Origin: Asticcacaulis currens
Lineage (GTDB): Bacteria > Pseudomonadota > Alphaproteobacteria > Caulobacterales > Caulobacteraceae
NCBI RefSeq assembly: GCF_028550395.1
Contig: NZ_JAQQKW010000012.1
Span: 1-64,000 of the forward strand
DNA length: 64,000 nucleotides
Direction of reading: 5' to 3'
The notes below the pieces were generated by a model. That model searched no databases and was not told where the DNA came from. It saw only the letters and a list, made by a program, of their open reading frames with translations. Position 1 is the first letter of the stretch; each line of letters starts with the position of its first letter. The translations under genes and the position numbers were made by a program. Positions 45,865 through 54,634 of the stretch are shown here, piece after piece.

Positions 45865-46069
45865 TTTGTTACCCGTTGGTGCTCCTTTTTGAACGGTCCC
45901 TCCGACCGTTCGAATCTGAGTTTAAAATCCTGGCTGAGCGTGGCTTCTTTCCCTTTTTCACGGTCGCGCGCCCGCAGGATTTTAAATCGTCATCTGGATT
46001 TGGCATTATTCAGGTGGCAATGGCCTTATACCCGGCAGCCCGGTTCATCCGGTCTGCCGGTTTTTTTTG
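45865..46069 (+). ncRNA. Candidate LacI-controlled structured small RNA (novel)
   Basis: No credible coding frame fills this stretch, but it has a complete transcription-unit layout. An operator-covered TTGACA element lies upstream. Stem 1 is GAACGGTC/GACCGTTC (45891-45911) with a CCTCC loop able to pair with Shine-Dalgarno sequences. A long-range 12-bp stem is TTTAAAATCCTG (45921-45932)/CAGGATTTTAAA (45975-45986). The terminator CCGGCAG/CTGCCGG (46032-46060) carries eight Ts. The 5' end is a guess. It could instead be an attenuated leader of the gene at 46160. Confidence 0.5.
46032..46069 (+). terminator. Strong intrinsic terminator
   Basis: CCGGCAG pairs with CTGCCGG, with an inner CCGG/CCGG stem, followed by TTTTTTTTGC. 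It ends about 90 bp before the start of the following gene. Confidence 0.85.
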
Positions 46070-46159
46070 CTTGTTAACAGCCCGCCCCACACGCATAAGT
46101 TGATGAGACTGGGCATGAAGGGGCATTTTCATTGACCTCTTGACACGATCGGGGGGGCA

Positions 46160-47193
46160 ATGAGACGGGTTTTTCTGACACTTTACGCCATTGGCGTGAT
46201 GGCACTGCCGGTAATAACGCCCGCACTGGCCCAAACGGCCGAAGAGCGTGCCCGCGCACTGGCCGCCCATCCGCCGCAGGATCTCGATACCTATTACAGC
46301 CTCAAGACCGAGATTGGCGACGATCAGACGGGGGCTGTCCTTACGGCGCTTACCGCCCTTGCCTACACAGAAGCCAACATACCGGTAGGAGACGTGGTTT
46401 CCGGCTGTCGCCTGCCGCAATGGAACGCGCCCGTTTCCGCCGGCCTCCTGCTGGCCCTGTCGGCTTCGGATCGCGCGACCTGGACCCTCTACCGCGACGA
46501 TGCCAGAAAGCGTCTCGCCGACTGGGATCGCATCTGGGGCTTGCTGCAAAAGCAGGAAAAGACAGAGGCCGATTTCGATGCGGTGGCCGGTCAGATCGCC
46601 GCCAGTCAGCATGAACCAACCGAAAAGGGCCGCACACTGGCGCAGCGCGTAGCGCGCGATCAGTTCGAGCGGCGCTCCGCGCAGATCACCTCAGAAAAAC
46701 GCCTTTGGGCGCAAGGCGCTGCGGAGCCGGTACATCTTTATCTCAGTGCGATCATCTATGCCCACACCTGTGCCGCAGATATCGACAATACAATGTGGCT
46801 GAAATCGCAACTGGCGGAATCGGGTGGTTCCGCGTATCGGTTTACGGTGCCAATGCCGACAAAAATGCGTGGGTTCTGGTTCAGCACGCCGATCACGATG
46901 TCGCTTTCCAGAAACAGGTACTGAGCCTGCTTGAGCCTTTGGTTCCTCTTAAGGAGACCTCGCCCGGCAACTATGCCTACCTCTATGACCGGGTCGCCGT
47001 CGCTGAAAAGCGGCCTCAGCGCTACGGCACACAAGGGCGCTGCATAGGCGACAAAAAATGGAAGGCTTTTGAGGTTGAAAATCCGGACCAGCTCGATGCG
47101 AGGCGGGCCTCGGTCGGCCTTATGCCTCAGGCGGAGTATGAGGCGATTTTCACCTTCTGCACACTGGCCATGGTCCCGCCCTCCGAGAAATAA
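46160..47193 (+). pseudogene. Secreted DUF6624-like protein, broken by a one-base frameshift
   Basis: The first frame encodes a signal peptide (FLTLYAIGVMALPVITPALAQ) and about 225 residues up to NTMWLKSQLAESG. The second frame continues with WFRVSVYGANADKNAWVLVQHADHDVAFQ and runs to the stop at 47193. Together they make one protein of about 344 residues whose C-terminal half matches the DUF6624 pattern (AWLLVQHAD..FQ, AYLYDRV, YGTQG, RR..GL). The frames join at the GGG run near 46822-46824, where one missing G would restore the reading frame. It is a young pseudogene, a sequencing error in a G run, or rarely a programmed shift. The family's function is unknown. Confidence 0.75.
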
Positions 47194-47198
47194 CCGGC

Positions 47199-48257
47199 TT
47201 ACGCCCTGCGCACCGATTGCCGTTCGATCAGGGCAAAGGGCAGCAGGCGATCCGGGGCCTGTGGCGCGGGTTCGCCCTCTTCCCCTTCCTGACGCGTCAG
47301 CAAAATATCGGCGGCGGCATAGGCCAGCGCTTCGACCGGCTGACGGATGGTCGTCACGTGCGGCCACACCAGCATGGCGCCCGGCACGTCGTCAAAGCCG
47401 GTGATGGAGACGTCCTCCGGGATGCGGATACCGGCCTGCTGAGCGGACGCCATCACCCCGAACGCCATATAGTCGTTGGACGAAAAGACCGCCGTCGGGC
47501 GCGTCTTTTCCGCAAACAGCGACCGCCCGGCTTCGACGCCGGATTCGTAGGAGAAGTAGCCCTGCTTGACCCATTCCGGGCGCGGCTCAATCTGGCTTTC
47601 ACGCAGGGCCCGCACAAAGCCTTCATAACGCTGATGGCTGCCGCCGTGTTCCGGGTGGCCGCGGATAAAGCCGATATCCCTGTGCCCCATGGCGATCAGG
47701 TGGCGCGTCATCTCATAGGCGGCCTGAGTCTCATCCATGCGCACGCAGGGCGAGCGACCGGGATTGAGGAAGGGCGAAACGCGCACATAGGGCACGCCCG
47801 CCGCCTCGATGGCGTGCAGCACCACCGCCATATCGCACAGGGGCGGCGTCAAAATAACGCCATCCAGGCGGATGGTGGCCAGAAGGCTGGAAATCTTCGA
47901 TACCAGATCCGGGGCGTGGCTGTCCTGCGGCTCGATCAGCAGGTGATAGCCCTGCTCGCGCGCCCGGGTGATAACGCCGCGCTGCATGTCGGTAATATAG
48001 GCGGCGTTCGGGTTGTCGTAGAACAGGCCGATCAGGAAGCTGCGTGACCCGGCCAGTGAACGGGCCAGCAGGTTCGGGCGGTAATGCAGAAGGGTAGCGG
48101 CTTCCTGAACCTTCTGGCGCGTTTCGGGGCGCACATTGGGCTCGTTGTTCATCACGCGCGAGACGGTCTTGATCGACACCCCCGCCAGCCGCGCCACATC
48201 ATTGATGGTCGATGTCCCGCCGGCCCCCGGCACACCCCGGTCCTTCGGCGTTCTCAT
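47199..48257 (-). CDS. LacI-family transcriptional regulator of the Entner-Doudoroff/glucoside genes
   Basis: A 352-residue LacI/GalR repressor. Its HTH and hinge read TINDVARLAGVSIKTVSRVMNNEPNVRPETRQKV. The effector domain includes SFLIGLFYDNPNAAYI, GHRDIGFIRGHPEHGG, TAVFSSNDYMAFGVM and VSITGFDDVPGAMLVWP. Its HTH differs from the probable XylR (SIKTVSRV against SPMTVSRV), in keeping with the different operators. It lies downstream of eda, at the end of the Entner-Doudoroff cluster on the same strand. TGACAGCGCTGTCA sites before zwf, the GH3 gene and the candidate RNA are its likely targets. A glucose-derived effector such as 6-phosphogluconate or KDPG is plausible but unproven. Confidence 0.87.
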   Translation of the reverse strand: MRTPKDRGVPGAGGTSTINDVARLAGVSIKTVSRVMNNEPNVRPETRQKVQEAATLLHYRPNLLARSLAGSRSFLIGLFYDNPNAAYITDMQRGVITRAREQGYHLLIEPQDSHAPDLVSKISSLLATIRLDGVILTPPLCDMAVVLHAIEAAGVPYVRVSPFLNPGRSPCVRMDETQAAYEMTRHLIAMGHRDIGFIRGHPEHGGSHQRYEGFVRALRESQIEPRPEWVKQGYFSYESGVEAGRSLFAEKTRPTAVFSSNDYMAFGVMASAQQAGIRIPEDVSITGFDDVPGAMLVWPHVTTIRQPVEALAYAAADILLTRQEGEEGEPAPQAPDRLLPFALIERQSVRRA

Positions 48258-48322
48258 GCCCGAATCTCTGCGGTGCGGTGTTTATCCTGCGCGGCCAATC
48301 CCCTGATTCCCTTCCTGCCTTT

Positions 48323-48337
48323 TTTGGTCAGACCAAA
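48323..48337. promoter_or_regulatory. Palindrome TTTGGTCAGACCAAA upstream of the LacI gene
   Basis: A perfect 15-bp palindrome with a central A, 66 bp before the LacI start. An adjacent stem ACGGCGCAG/CTGCGCCGT (48343-48378) may end the eda transcript. The palindrome does not resemble the CAGCGCTG operators, so another factor may bind. Confidence 0.4.
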
Positions 48338-48422
48338 GAAGAACGGCGCAGGCCCTCTTGTCAAGGACACTGCGCCGTCAATGCACACTATGGATCATAT
48401 CTGATCCGGGGGTTCGGGGCGT

Positions 48423-49052
48423 TTAGCCTGCAAATTTCTGCACCGCTTCGGCGGCCAGTTTGGAGATTTCGCCCCACTGACCTTCCTTCATCGCCTTTTC
48501 CGGGGCTACCCAGGAACCGCCAACGCACAGGACGTTGTCCAGCGCCAGAAAATCGGCGGCATTGTTGAGGCCAATGCCCCCCGTCGGGCAGAACTTCACC
48601 TGCGGCAGCGGGCCCCCGATGCCCTTCAGCATGGGCACGCCGCCCGCCGGGACCGCAGGGAAAAATTTCAGGCGCTCAAAGCCCCATTCCAGCGCCTTCA
48701 TCACTTCGGAGGCAGTCGAAACGCCCGGCAGCAGCGGCAGGGAGTCCTGCTTGGCCAGAGTCTTGGTCAGGCCCGGCGAGACGCCGAACTTGGCCCCGGC
48801 CTCGGCGGCCTTTTCGGCGTCCTTGGGCGTCAGCAGCGTGCCTGCGCCGACAATCGCGTCCGGGCGCTCTTTGGCAATCAGTTTGATGGCGTCCAGCGCG
48901 CAATCGGTACGCAGGGTGATTTCCAGTACCTTGATGCCACCGGCCATCAGGGCGTCAGCCAGAGGCAGGGCCATCTCGATATCCGGAATGACCATCACCG
49001 GCAGGACGGGCCCCGTGGTCATGATGGTGTGAACGTCGAGCGGCTTGGTCAT
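48423..49052 (-). CDS. eda: 2-keto-3-deoxy-6-phosphogluconate aldolase
   Basis: A 209-residue KDPG aldolase that splits KDPG into pyruvate and glyceraldehyde 3-phosphate. Class I aldolase residues are in place: E44 and R48 in LEITLRT, the GAGTLLT phosphate-side loop, Schiff-base K129 in RLKFFPA, and CPTGGIG. It ends the Entner-Doudoroff cluster and is separated from glk by a family B repeat (49070-49193), which may loosen the transcriptional link. The bifunctional KHG/KDPG form cannot be excluded. Confidence 0.95.
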   Translation of the reverse strand: MTKPLDVHTIMTTGPVLPVMVIPDIEMALPLADALMAGGIKVLEITLRTDCALDAIKLIAKERPDAIVGAGTLLTPKDAEKAAEAGAKFGVSPGLTKTLAKQDSLPLLPGVSTASEVMKALEWGFERLKFFPAVPAGGVPMLKGIGGPLPQVKFCPTGGIGLNNAADFLALDNVLCVGGSWVAPEKAMKEGQWGEISKLAAEAVQKFAG

Positions 49053-49069
49053 TGGTATTTCCTTTTTAG

Positions 49070-49193
49070 TCCCTCCCCTGATTTCAGGGGAGGTGGATTT
49101 GACGCCAAAGGCGTCGAAGACGGTGGGGTTAATACCGACGGTTTAACCCCCTCCGGCGCTGCGCGCCACCTCTCCCTGATATCAGGGGAAGTG
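49070..49193. repeat. Composite palindromic repeat family B, copy 2
   Basis: It repeats the modules of 41715-41865: CCTCCCCTGATTTCAGGGGAGG, GGATTTGACGCC...GGCGTCGAAGACGGTGGGG, and GGTTTAACCCC, ending with a CCCTGATATCAGGGG stem. The two copies agree over roughly the first 75 bases. It lies between eda and glk, inside an otherwise compact gene cluster. Confidence 0.8.
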
Positions 49194-49201
49194 CTTTGGC
49201 T

Positions 49202-50218
49202 CTAAGCGAGGATTTCGGCGTCCGTCAAGGCGTTCGCCGCCCCGATCAGGGCCGCACATTCGTGGGTGATGATGCGCGACGGAATGGCCTCAACATAGGC
49301 CACCAGCGGGGCCTTGGCCTCCATGCGGGCACGGAAGCGCGCTTCGTCGATATATTTGGCCAGCTTGGGCGCGATACCGCCGGCGATAAACAGACCCGCC
49401 GTCGCGCCGTGGCACAGGCTGAGGTCGCCCGACACCGAAGCCAGAATATCGAGGAAGGTTTCCACCGTATAGCGCGAGCCCTGCGCATCCGGACCGTCGA
49501 GGTGCGTGATCTGCGCGGGCGTCAGGCTGAGCGTCGGTTCGCCGCGCACATTTGTCACGGCCTTATAGAGATTGACCAGACCGGGGCCGGACAGCACCAT
49601 TTCAATGGTCACCCGCCCGTGCTTTTTCGACAGAAAGCGGTGGATTTCACGCTCGAAATCATTGACCGGCGCCCACGAGGCATGGCCGCTTTCGGTCGAA
49701 AGGCAATAGGGTCCGTAGGGTCCGCCGACCAGTACAGACGCGCCGAAGCCGGTGCCCGCGCCCATGACGGCGTGCACATTGCCCTTGCCTTCGCGTACCG
49801 GCCCGATGCGGCGCGTGTCTTCGTCCTGAAGATGCGGCAGGGCATAGGCCAGACCGGCATAGTCGTTGATCAGGCGCACCTTTCGCGCCGAGGTGTGGTG
49901 CGCCAGCTCGGTTTCCGTCACCAGCCAGTCGAGATTGGTGAACTTTATGGCCCCGTCATTGACCGGCCCGGCCACGGCGATGACCGAAAAATCGAGATCC
50001 GGACGCCCGCTCAAACCACCGAAATAGTCGTCGATGACGGCGTACAGGTCCTTATAGCCATCCGTATGGAAGCTCTTGAACTCCGTCAGCTTCGTCTGAC
50101 CACCGCCCCGTTCGGCAATGGCAAAGCGCGCATTGGTCCCGCCGATATCACCGACAAGCCCTTTGAACACCTGTGACGAGGCTGAAAACGTGGTCTGATT
50201 GTCAAAAAGCGCCGTCAT
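49202..50218 (-). CDS. glk: Glucokinase
   Basis: A 338-residue Glk-family glucokinase that phosphorylates glucose with ATP. LVGDIGGTNARFAIAE (about 21-36) is the phosphate-binding motif. TNLDWLVTE, LINDYAGLAYALPHL (catalytic aspartate) and GAGTGFGASVLV follow. FIAGGIAPKLAKYI and ALIGAANAL end the protein. AAGG lies upstream of the ATG, and the edd stop is 6 bp away. It sits within zwf-pgl-edd-glk, an order common in Caulobacteraceae. Confidence 0.95.
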   Translation of the reverse strand: MTALFDNQTTFSASSQVFKGLVGDIGGTNARFAIAERGGGQTKLTEFKSFHTDGYKDLYAVIDDYFGGLSGRPDLDFSVIAVAGPVNDGAIKFTNLDWLVTETELAHHTSARKVRLINDYAGLAYALPHLQDEDTRRIGPVREGKGNVHAVMGAGTGFGASVLVGGPYGPYCLSTESGHASWAPVNDFEREIHRFLSKKHGRVTIEMVLSGPGLVNLYKAVTNVRGEPTLSLTPAQITHLDGPDAQGSRYTVETFLDILASVSGDLSLCHGATAGLFIAGGIAPKLAKYIDEARFRARMEAKAPLVAYVEAIPSRIITHECAALIGAANALTDAEILA

Positions 50219-50224
50219 TATACC

Positions 50225-52042
50225 TTACCAGAAAACGGAGCCGCCTGAGACGGCTTCGCCGACCAGACGCCTGAACGGCGCGAACAGCTCACGCCCCAGA
50301 CCGTCGGCATCCGCCGGTCGGGGTGCGCTTTCCCGCGCCATCAATTGCGCTTCATCACCTATGAAGCTCAGGTTCCCGTTTTCACAGTCCACGCGCACAA
50401 TGTCCCCTGACCGTAGTTTTGAGATCGGTCCGCCTTCGACGGCTTCTGGGGTCAAATGGATGGCCGAAGCCACCTTACCACTGGCCCCCGACATGCGTCC
50501 ATCCGAGACGAGGGCCACCTTGCGGCCCTGATCCAGCATGGCCGACAGCGAGGGGGTCAGGCTGTGCAGCTCAGGCATACCGTTGGCTTTTGGCCCCTGG
50601 AAGCGCACAACGCAAATAAAATCGCCTTCCGGGAGCCTATTTTCCTTGAAGGCTTTCAAAAAATCGTCCTGATCGTCAAAAACGGCGCAGGGGCCTTCTA
50701 CGACGCGGTGTTCCGGCTTGACCGCCGAAATCTTGGTCACCGCCACACCCAGATTGCCGCGTAGCTCACGCAATCCGCCTTCGGGCGAGAACGGGTTGGT
50801 CACCGGGCGCAGGATGTCGAGGTCGAGCGATTCGGCGGGGGCATCGACCCACACCAGTTGCCCGTCGTGTAAACTCGGCTCCTTGCCATAGGCGGCCAGA
50901 CCCGGCCCCCAGACGGTGTTGACATCGCCGTGCAGCAGACCGGCCGACAGTAGTTCCTTGATGACGAAGCCGATACCGCCTGCCGCGTGGAAGTGGTTCA
51001 CATCGGCCGAGCCGTTGGGATAGACGCGCGCCAGCAGCGGCACCACACCCGACAGGTCGTTCATGTCTTCCGGCTTCAGGATAATACCGGCGGCGCGCGC
51101 CATGGCCGGCAGGTGCAGGGCGTGATTCGTCGAACCGCCGGTGGCCAGAAGCCCGACGACGCCGTTGACGATGGCACGTTCATCAATCACATCGGCCATA
51201 TAGGCGGGGGCATCACTCAGCGCCGAAGCCTTCGCCGCGCGCTCGACCGCCGCTCGCGTCAGGGCGTCACGCAGTTCGCCGCGCGGCGGCACGAAGGCCG
51301 CGCCCGGCACGTGCAGGCCCATGATTTCCATCAGCATCTGGTTAGAATTGGCCGTGCCGTAGAAGGTGCAGGTGCCTTCGGAATGGTAGGAGGCCATTTC
51401 GGCGGCCAGCAGCGCGTCGCGCCCGACCTCGCCCTTGGCATAGGCGGTGCGAATCTTGGCCTTTTCCGGATTGGGCAGGCCCGACGGCATGGGACCCGAC
51501 GGCACGAAGATCACCGGCAGGTGCCCGAAGGCCAGCGCCCCCATGACCAGACCCGGCACGATCTTGTCGCAGATACCGAGCATCAGGGCGGAGTCAAACG
51601 CGTCGTGGCTGAGCGCAATGGCCGTGCCCATGGCGATAACATCGCGCGAAAAGAGGCTCAGCTCCATGCCGGGCTTGCCCTGAGTCACACCGTCGCACAT
51701 GGCGGGGACGCCACCCGCCACCTGAGACGTAGCGCCCACGTGACGGGCATAGTCGAGGATCTTTTCCGGATAGCGGTAATAGGGGGCGTGCGCCGACAGC
51801 ATGTCGTTATAGGCGGTGACCACACCGATATTGGGCACCTTATCGAGCGCCAGAGCCAGCTTGTCGGCCTCGGTCATCGGGGCGGCGACGTGGGCGTAGT
51901 TGGCGCAGGACAGCTTCTTGCGGCGCGGCTCACGCGACTTGTAACGCTCGACGCGGGCCAGATATTCGGCGCGCATAGCCTTGGAACGCGCGATGATGCG
52001 ATCGGTGACGGACTTGAGAACGGGATGAAGCTCGGTGGTCAT
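50225..52042 (-). CDS. edd: 6-phosphogluconate dehydratase
   Basis: A 605-residue IlvD/Edd-family Fe-S dehydratase that converts 6-phosphogluconate to KDPG. Characteristic blocks are [53 protein letters not shown] (cluster cysteine), [26 protein letters not shown] (cluster cysteine) and [12 protein letters not shown]. These distinguish Edd from IlvD and from XylD in the same window. I start at [11 protein letters not shown] (52042). The Shine-Dalgarno is weak. It lies 29 bp after pgl. Confidence 0.96.
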   Translation of the reverse strand: MTTELHPVLKSVTDRIIARSKAMRAEYLARVERYKSREPRRKKLSCANYAHVAAPMTEADKLALALDKVPNIGVVTAYNDMLSAHAPYYRYPEKILDYARHVGATSQVAGGVPAMCDGVTQGKPGMELSLFSRDVIAMGTAIALSHDAFDSALMLGICDKIVPGLVMGALAFGHLPVIFVPSGPMPSGLPNPEKAKIRTAYAKGEVGRDALLAAEMASYHSEGTCTFYGTANSNQMLMEIMGLHVPGAAFVPPRGELRDALTRAAVERAAKASALSDAPAYMADVIDERAIVNGVVGLLATGGSTNHALHLPAMARAAGIILKPEDMNDLSGVVPLLARVYPNGSADVNHFHAAGGIGFVIKELLSAGLLHGDVNTVWGPGLAAYGKEPSLHDGQLVWVDAPAESLDLDILRPVTNPFSPEGGLRELRGNLGVAVTKISAVKPEHRVVEGPCAVFDDQDDFLKAFKENRLPEGDFICVVRFQGPKANGMPELHSLTPSLSAMLDQGRKVALVSDGRMSGASGKVASAIHLTPEAVEGGPISKLRSGDIVRVDCENGNLSFIGDEAQLMARESAPRPADADGLGRELFAPFRRLVGEAVSGGSVFW

Positions 52043-52071
52043 GTTATCTTTTCGCTGTTGAAGGCCGGCCG

Positions 52072-52803
52072 TTACGGACACCAGACGATGTCAACGGGCA
52101 CGGGGCATTGGGCGAGGAAGGCACCGATGGGCGCGGTGTCGGGGTTGGGATCGGCGATGGCGGCCATGAGCGCGTCGCGCTTTTTCTGACCGGTGATATA
52201 TAGCACGATCCGGCGGGAACGGTTGAGGGCCTTCACGGTCAATGTGATGCGCGGCAGTTTTGGCTCTGCGCCGCCGCTGGCCGGAGCGACCGGCAGGACC
52301 AGCGCGTCCGTCTCATAGACCGTGTCATTGAGCGCATGGCCGGGGAAGATCGAGGCGTAGTGCTTGTCCGGCCCCATGCCCAGCAGAGTCAGGTCAAAGA
52401 CGGGCGGTTCGCCGGTATTAAAACCGCGCAGCAGGGTCTCGGCCTGTTGCGCACACCGGCCCGCGTCGCTGAGATCACGGATCAGGGTCTCAAAGCGCAT
52501 CCCTTTGGCGATCACCGGGGCGGCGGCCTCGGCCATCATCTTCGTATTGGAGGCTGCGTCATCGACCGGCACAAAGCGCTCATCGACCTGCGACAGGGTC
52601 ACCTTGTCCCACGGCAGGTCCAGCGTATCTAACTGCTGATAGACGGGCTTCGGCGTACCGCCCCCCGCCCCGATCCACAGGGCCTGACCGCGCTCGGCAA
52701 TGGCGGCCGACAGGGCCTCGGCAATGGCCGCCAGCACGGCGGTTTCAGCCTCGGCCGCGCTGTCGAAGGTGCGCAGGCTGTGAATGCCCAGGGCCTCAGT
52801 CAT
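52072..52803 (-). CDS. pgl: 6-phosphogluconolactonase
   Basis: A 243-residue Pgl of the NagB/SugP-isomerase fold that hydrolyses 6-phosphoglucono-lactone. [40 protein letters not shown] and [18 protein letters not shown] are the conserved blocks. The last of these usually reads GxGxDGHTASLFPG. Here DKHYAS replaces DGHTAS but keeps the catalytic histidine. Its start overlaps the zwf stop by 8 bp, so translation is probably coupled. Confidence 0.93.
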   Translation of the reverse strand: MTEALGIHSLRTFDSAAEAETAVLAAIAEALSAAIAERGQALWIGAGGGTPKPVYQQLDTLDLPWDKVTLSQVDERFVPVDDAASNTKMMAEAAAPVIAKGMRFETLIRDLSDAGRCAQQAETLLRGFNTGEPPVFDLTLLGMGPDKHYASIFPGHALNDTVYETDALVLPVAPASGGAEPKLPRITLTVKALNRSRRIVLYITGQKKRDALMAAIADPNPDTAPIGAFLAQCPVPVDIVWCP

Positions 52804-54277
52804 TCCACACCCGATGGTCGCGGTCGAGCAGCATATAGGCGCTCATCGGACCATTGGTCCCGGCGGGGTAGATTTGCGGCTTGGGATAGGCTTCGGCCCA
52901 CGCCGCCGAAATACCATCGACCCACGCCCAGGCGGCTTCGACCTCATCGCGGCGCACGAAGGCAGCGTTGTTGCCGTTCAGCGCATCGAGGATCAGACGT
53001 TCATAGGCGATGCGACGGCGCGGCGGCTTGTCGCCATTACCGTCGAAGGCACTTTGCAGCGACAGCGACAGGTCAAGCGGCTGAAGCTGCATACCGTCAG
53101 CGCTAAGACCCGGCGCCTTATTCATCACCGTCAGCTTGATGTCTTCGTCCGGTTGCAGGCGGATGACCAGACGGTTGGGCTGCGCCGCCGACCCGAAGAT
53201 CGAATGCGGCACCGGGCGGAACTGGATCACCACCTCGGTGGTGCGCGACGGCAGGGTCTTGCCCGTGCGCAGATAGAAGGGCGTCCCGGCCCAGCGCCAG
53301 TTGGCGATTTCGGCCTTGATGGCGACATAGGTTTCAGTGTTGGAGGGCGAGCCCTTTTCGGCCTCGTAACCCGCCACCTGCTTGCCCTCGGCAAAGCCCG
53401 GACCGTACTGACCGCGCGCCGTTACATCGCGTACCGTATCGGCGGTGATCGGTTTCAGGGAGCGCAGCACCTTGACCTTTTCGTCACGCAGCGCATCGGC
53501 ATTGAAGTTCGACGGCGGCTCCATGGCCAGCAGGCAGACCAGTTGCAGCAAGTGGTTCTGCACCATGTCGCGCAACGCGCCGTAATCGTCGTAATAGCCC
53601 AGACGATCGCCGGTCCCGACGGTTTCGGAAACGGTCACCTGCACGTGGTCGATCGACTGCGCGTTCCACAGGGGCTCAAACACCGTGTTGGCAAAGCGCA
53701 GGGCCAGCAGGTTCTGCACCGTCTCCTTGCCCAGATAGTGGTCGATGCGGAAGGTGCGCGCTTCGTCAAAGGCGTGGGCGACCGAATCGTTGATCACTTT
53801 CGAGGAGGCCAGATCGCGCCCCAGCGGCTTTTCAATGATAACGCGATTGGGGGCCTTGCTCAGGCCTGCGCTTTCCAGATGCTCACAGATTGGCTTGAAC
53901 AGCGACGGCGACACGGAGAGGAAATAGACGACGTTGAGCGCCTCGACCTCGCCCAGTTCGGCCTTGAGCTTGGCCCCCCATTGCGGGTCGGAGGCATCAA
54001 GCGCGATATGGCTGAGGCGCGGCAGGAACTGATCGAGCGTGGTCGCTTCGAGATCGACCCCGATGCGCTTTTGCACGGCGGCGCGCACGCGCTCAACGAA
54101 GGCCGGGCGGTCCACCGCCTCACGCGCCACCGAGATGATGCGCAGGTCCTTGTCCAGAAAGCCGTCCTGATCCAGCATGGCCAGAGACGGCCACAACATG
54201 CGCAGCGCCAGATCGCCAGTGCCGCCGACAAGGACGAAGACGGGTTTACGGTTCGCGGAAGAAGTCGATAAGCTCAC
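52796..54277 (-). CDS. zwf: Glucose-6-phosphate 1-dehydrogenase
   Basis: A 493-residue Zwf that oxidises glucose 6-phosphate to the lactone with NADP+ or NAD+, the first step of the cluster. LVGGTGDLALRMLWPSL binds the cofactor (the family has GxSGDLAxRKL, and here the Lys is Met). RIDHYLGKETVQNLLALRFAN holds the catalytic His and Lys, and FYLRTGKTLP follows. I start at GTG 54277 with AGGA upstream; the frame stays open to a TTG at 54358, but that lies inside the promoter. It is the first gene of zwf-pgl-edd-glk. Confidence 0.95.
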   Translation of the reverse strand: MSLSTSSANRKPVFVLVGGTGDLALRMLWPSLAMLDQDGFLDKDLRIISVAREAVDRPAFVERVRAAVQKRIGVDLEATTLDQFLPRLSHIALDASDPQWGAKLKAELGEVEALNVVYFLSVSPSLFKPICEHLESAGLSKAPNRVIIEKPLGRDLASSKVINDSVAHAFDEARTFRIDHYLGKETVQNLLALRFANTVFEPLWNAQSIDHVQVTVSETVGTGDRLGYYDDYGALRDMVQNHLLQLVCLLAMEPPSNFNADALRDEKVKVLRSLKPITADTVRDVTARGQYGPGFAEGKQVAGYEAEKGSPSNTETYVAIKAEIANWRWAGTPFYLRTGKTLPSRTTEVVIQFRPVPHSIFGSAAQPNRLVIRLQPDEDIKLTVMNKAPGLSADGMQLQPLDLSLSLQSAFDGNGDKPPRRRIAYERLILDALNGNNAAFVRRDEVEAAWAWVDGISAAWAEAYPKPQIYPAGTNGPMSAYMLLDRDHRVWND

Positions 54278-54330
54278 GATAGGGTTCCTGGGTCTTGGCG
54301 AGGTGACGTCGGGCCTTTTTAGCAGGCGGC

Positions 54331-54358
54331 TTATTACGCAAACGTCACGGCGCGTCAA
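54331..54358 (-). promoter_or_regulatory. Probable zwf promoter (TTGACG, 16 bp, TAATAA)
   Basis: On the minus strand TTGACG (54358-54353) and TAATAA (54336-54331) stand 16 bp apart. TTGACG is the preferred alphaproteobacterial -35. The LacI-type operator is eight bases upstream of the -35. Confidence 0.55.
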
Positions 54359-54366
54359 AAAATTTT

Positions 54367-54380
54367 TGACAGCGCTGTCA
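54367..54380. promoter_or_regulatory. Perfect LacI-type operator TGACAGCGCTGTCA upstream of zwf
   Basis: A perfect palindrome identical to that at 45837-45850, 90 bp before the zwf start and just upstream of its promoter. The second LacI regulator encoded at the end of the cluster is the natural candidate. Because the site lies upstream of the -35, activation as well as repression is possible. The remainder of 54278-54634 is the family C repeat. Confidence 0.8.
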
Positions 54381-54422
54381 TAACGCGCGCCCGCCTGCGG
54401 GTCAAGCCGGGAATTACGCTTT

Positions 54423-54560
54423 AGAGCGGAATGATTTTTACTAGATCATTCCGCTCAAGCCGCCATTGAGGCGGCGGCCAAGGTGGCGAAGCCACCGCCC
54501 GGCGAGGGGCAAAAACAAAACCTGATCATTATGTTTCTGCCAGAAACCATAATGATCCAG
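54423..54560. repeat. Palindromic repeat family C, copy 2 (about 138 bp)
   Basis: AGAGCGGAATGATT...AATCATTCCGCT-type, GCCGCCATTGAGGCGGC-type and GATCATTATG...CATAATGATC stems follow each other. The order is the exact reverse of 22558-22695, and identity appears to be about 90 percent by eye. It lies between ppc and the zwf promoter. Confidence 0.85.
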
Positions 54561-54634
54561 GAAGCTGTATATAGGGGCCGGGGTCGCGCCTCAAGGTATT
54601 AAATTGGTATTATCGCGCGACCGGTCCGCGCGCC

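Noticed and set aside
45905-45915. T-loop-like CGTTCGAATC
   Set aside because: It belongs to an 8-bp hairpin with a CCTCC loop, and no cloverleaf can be drawn around it.
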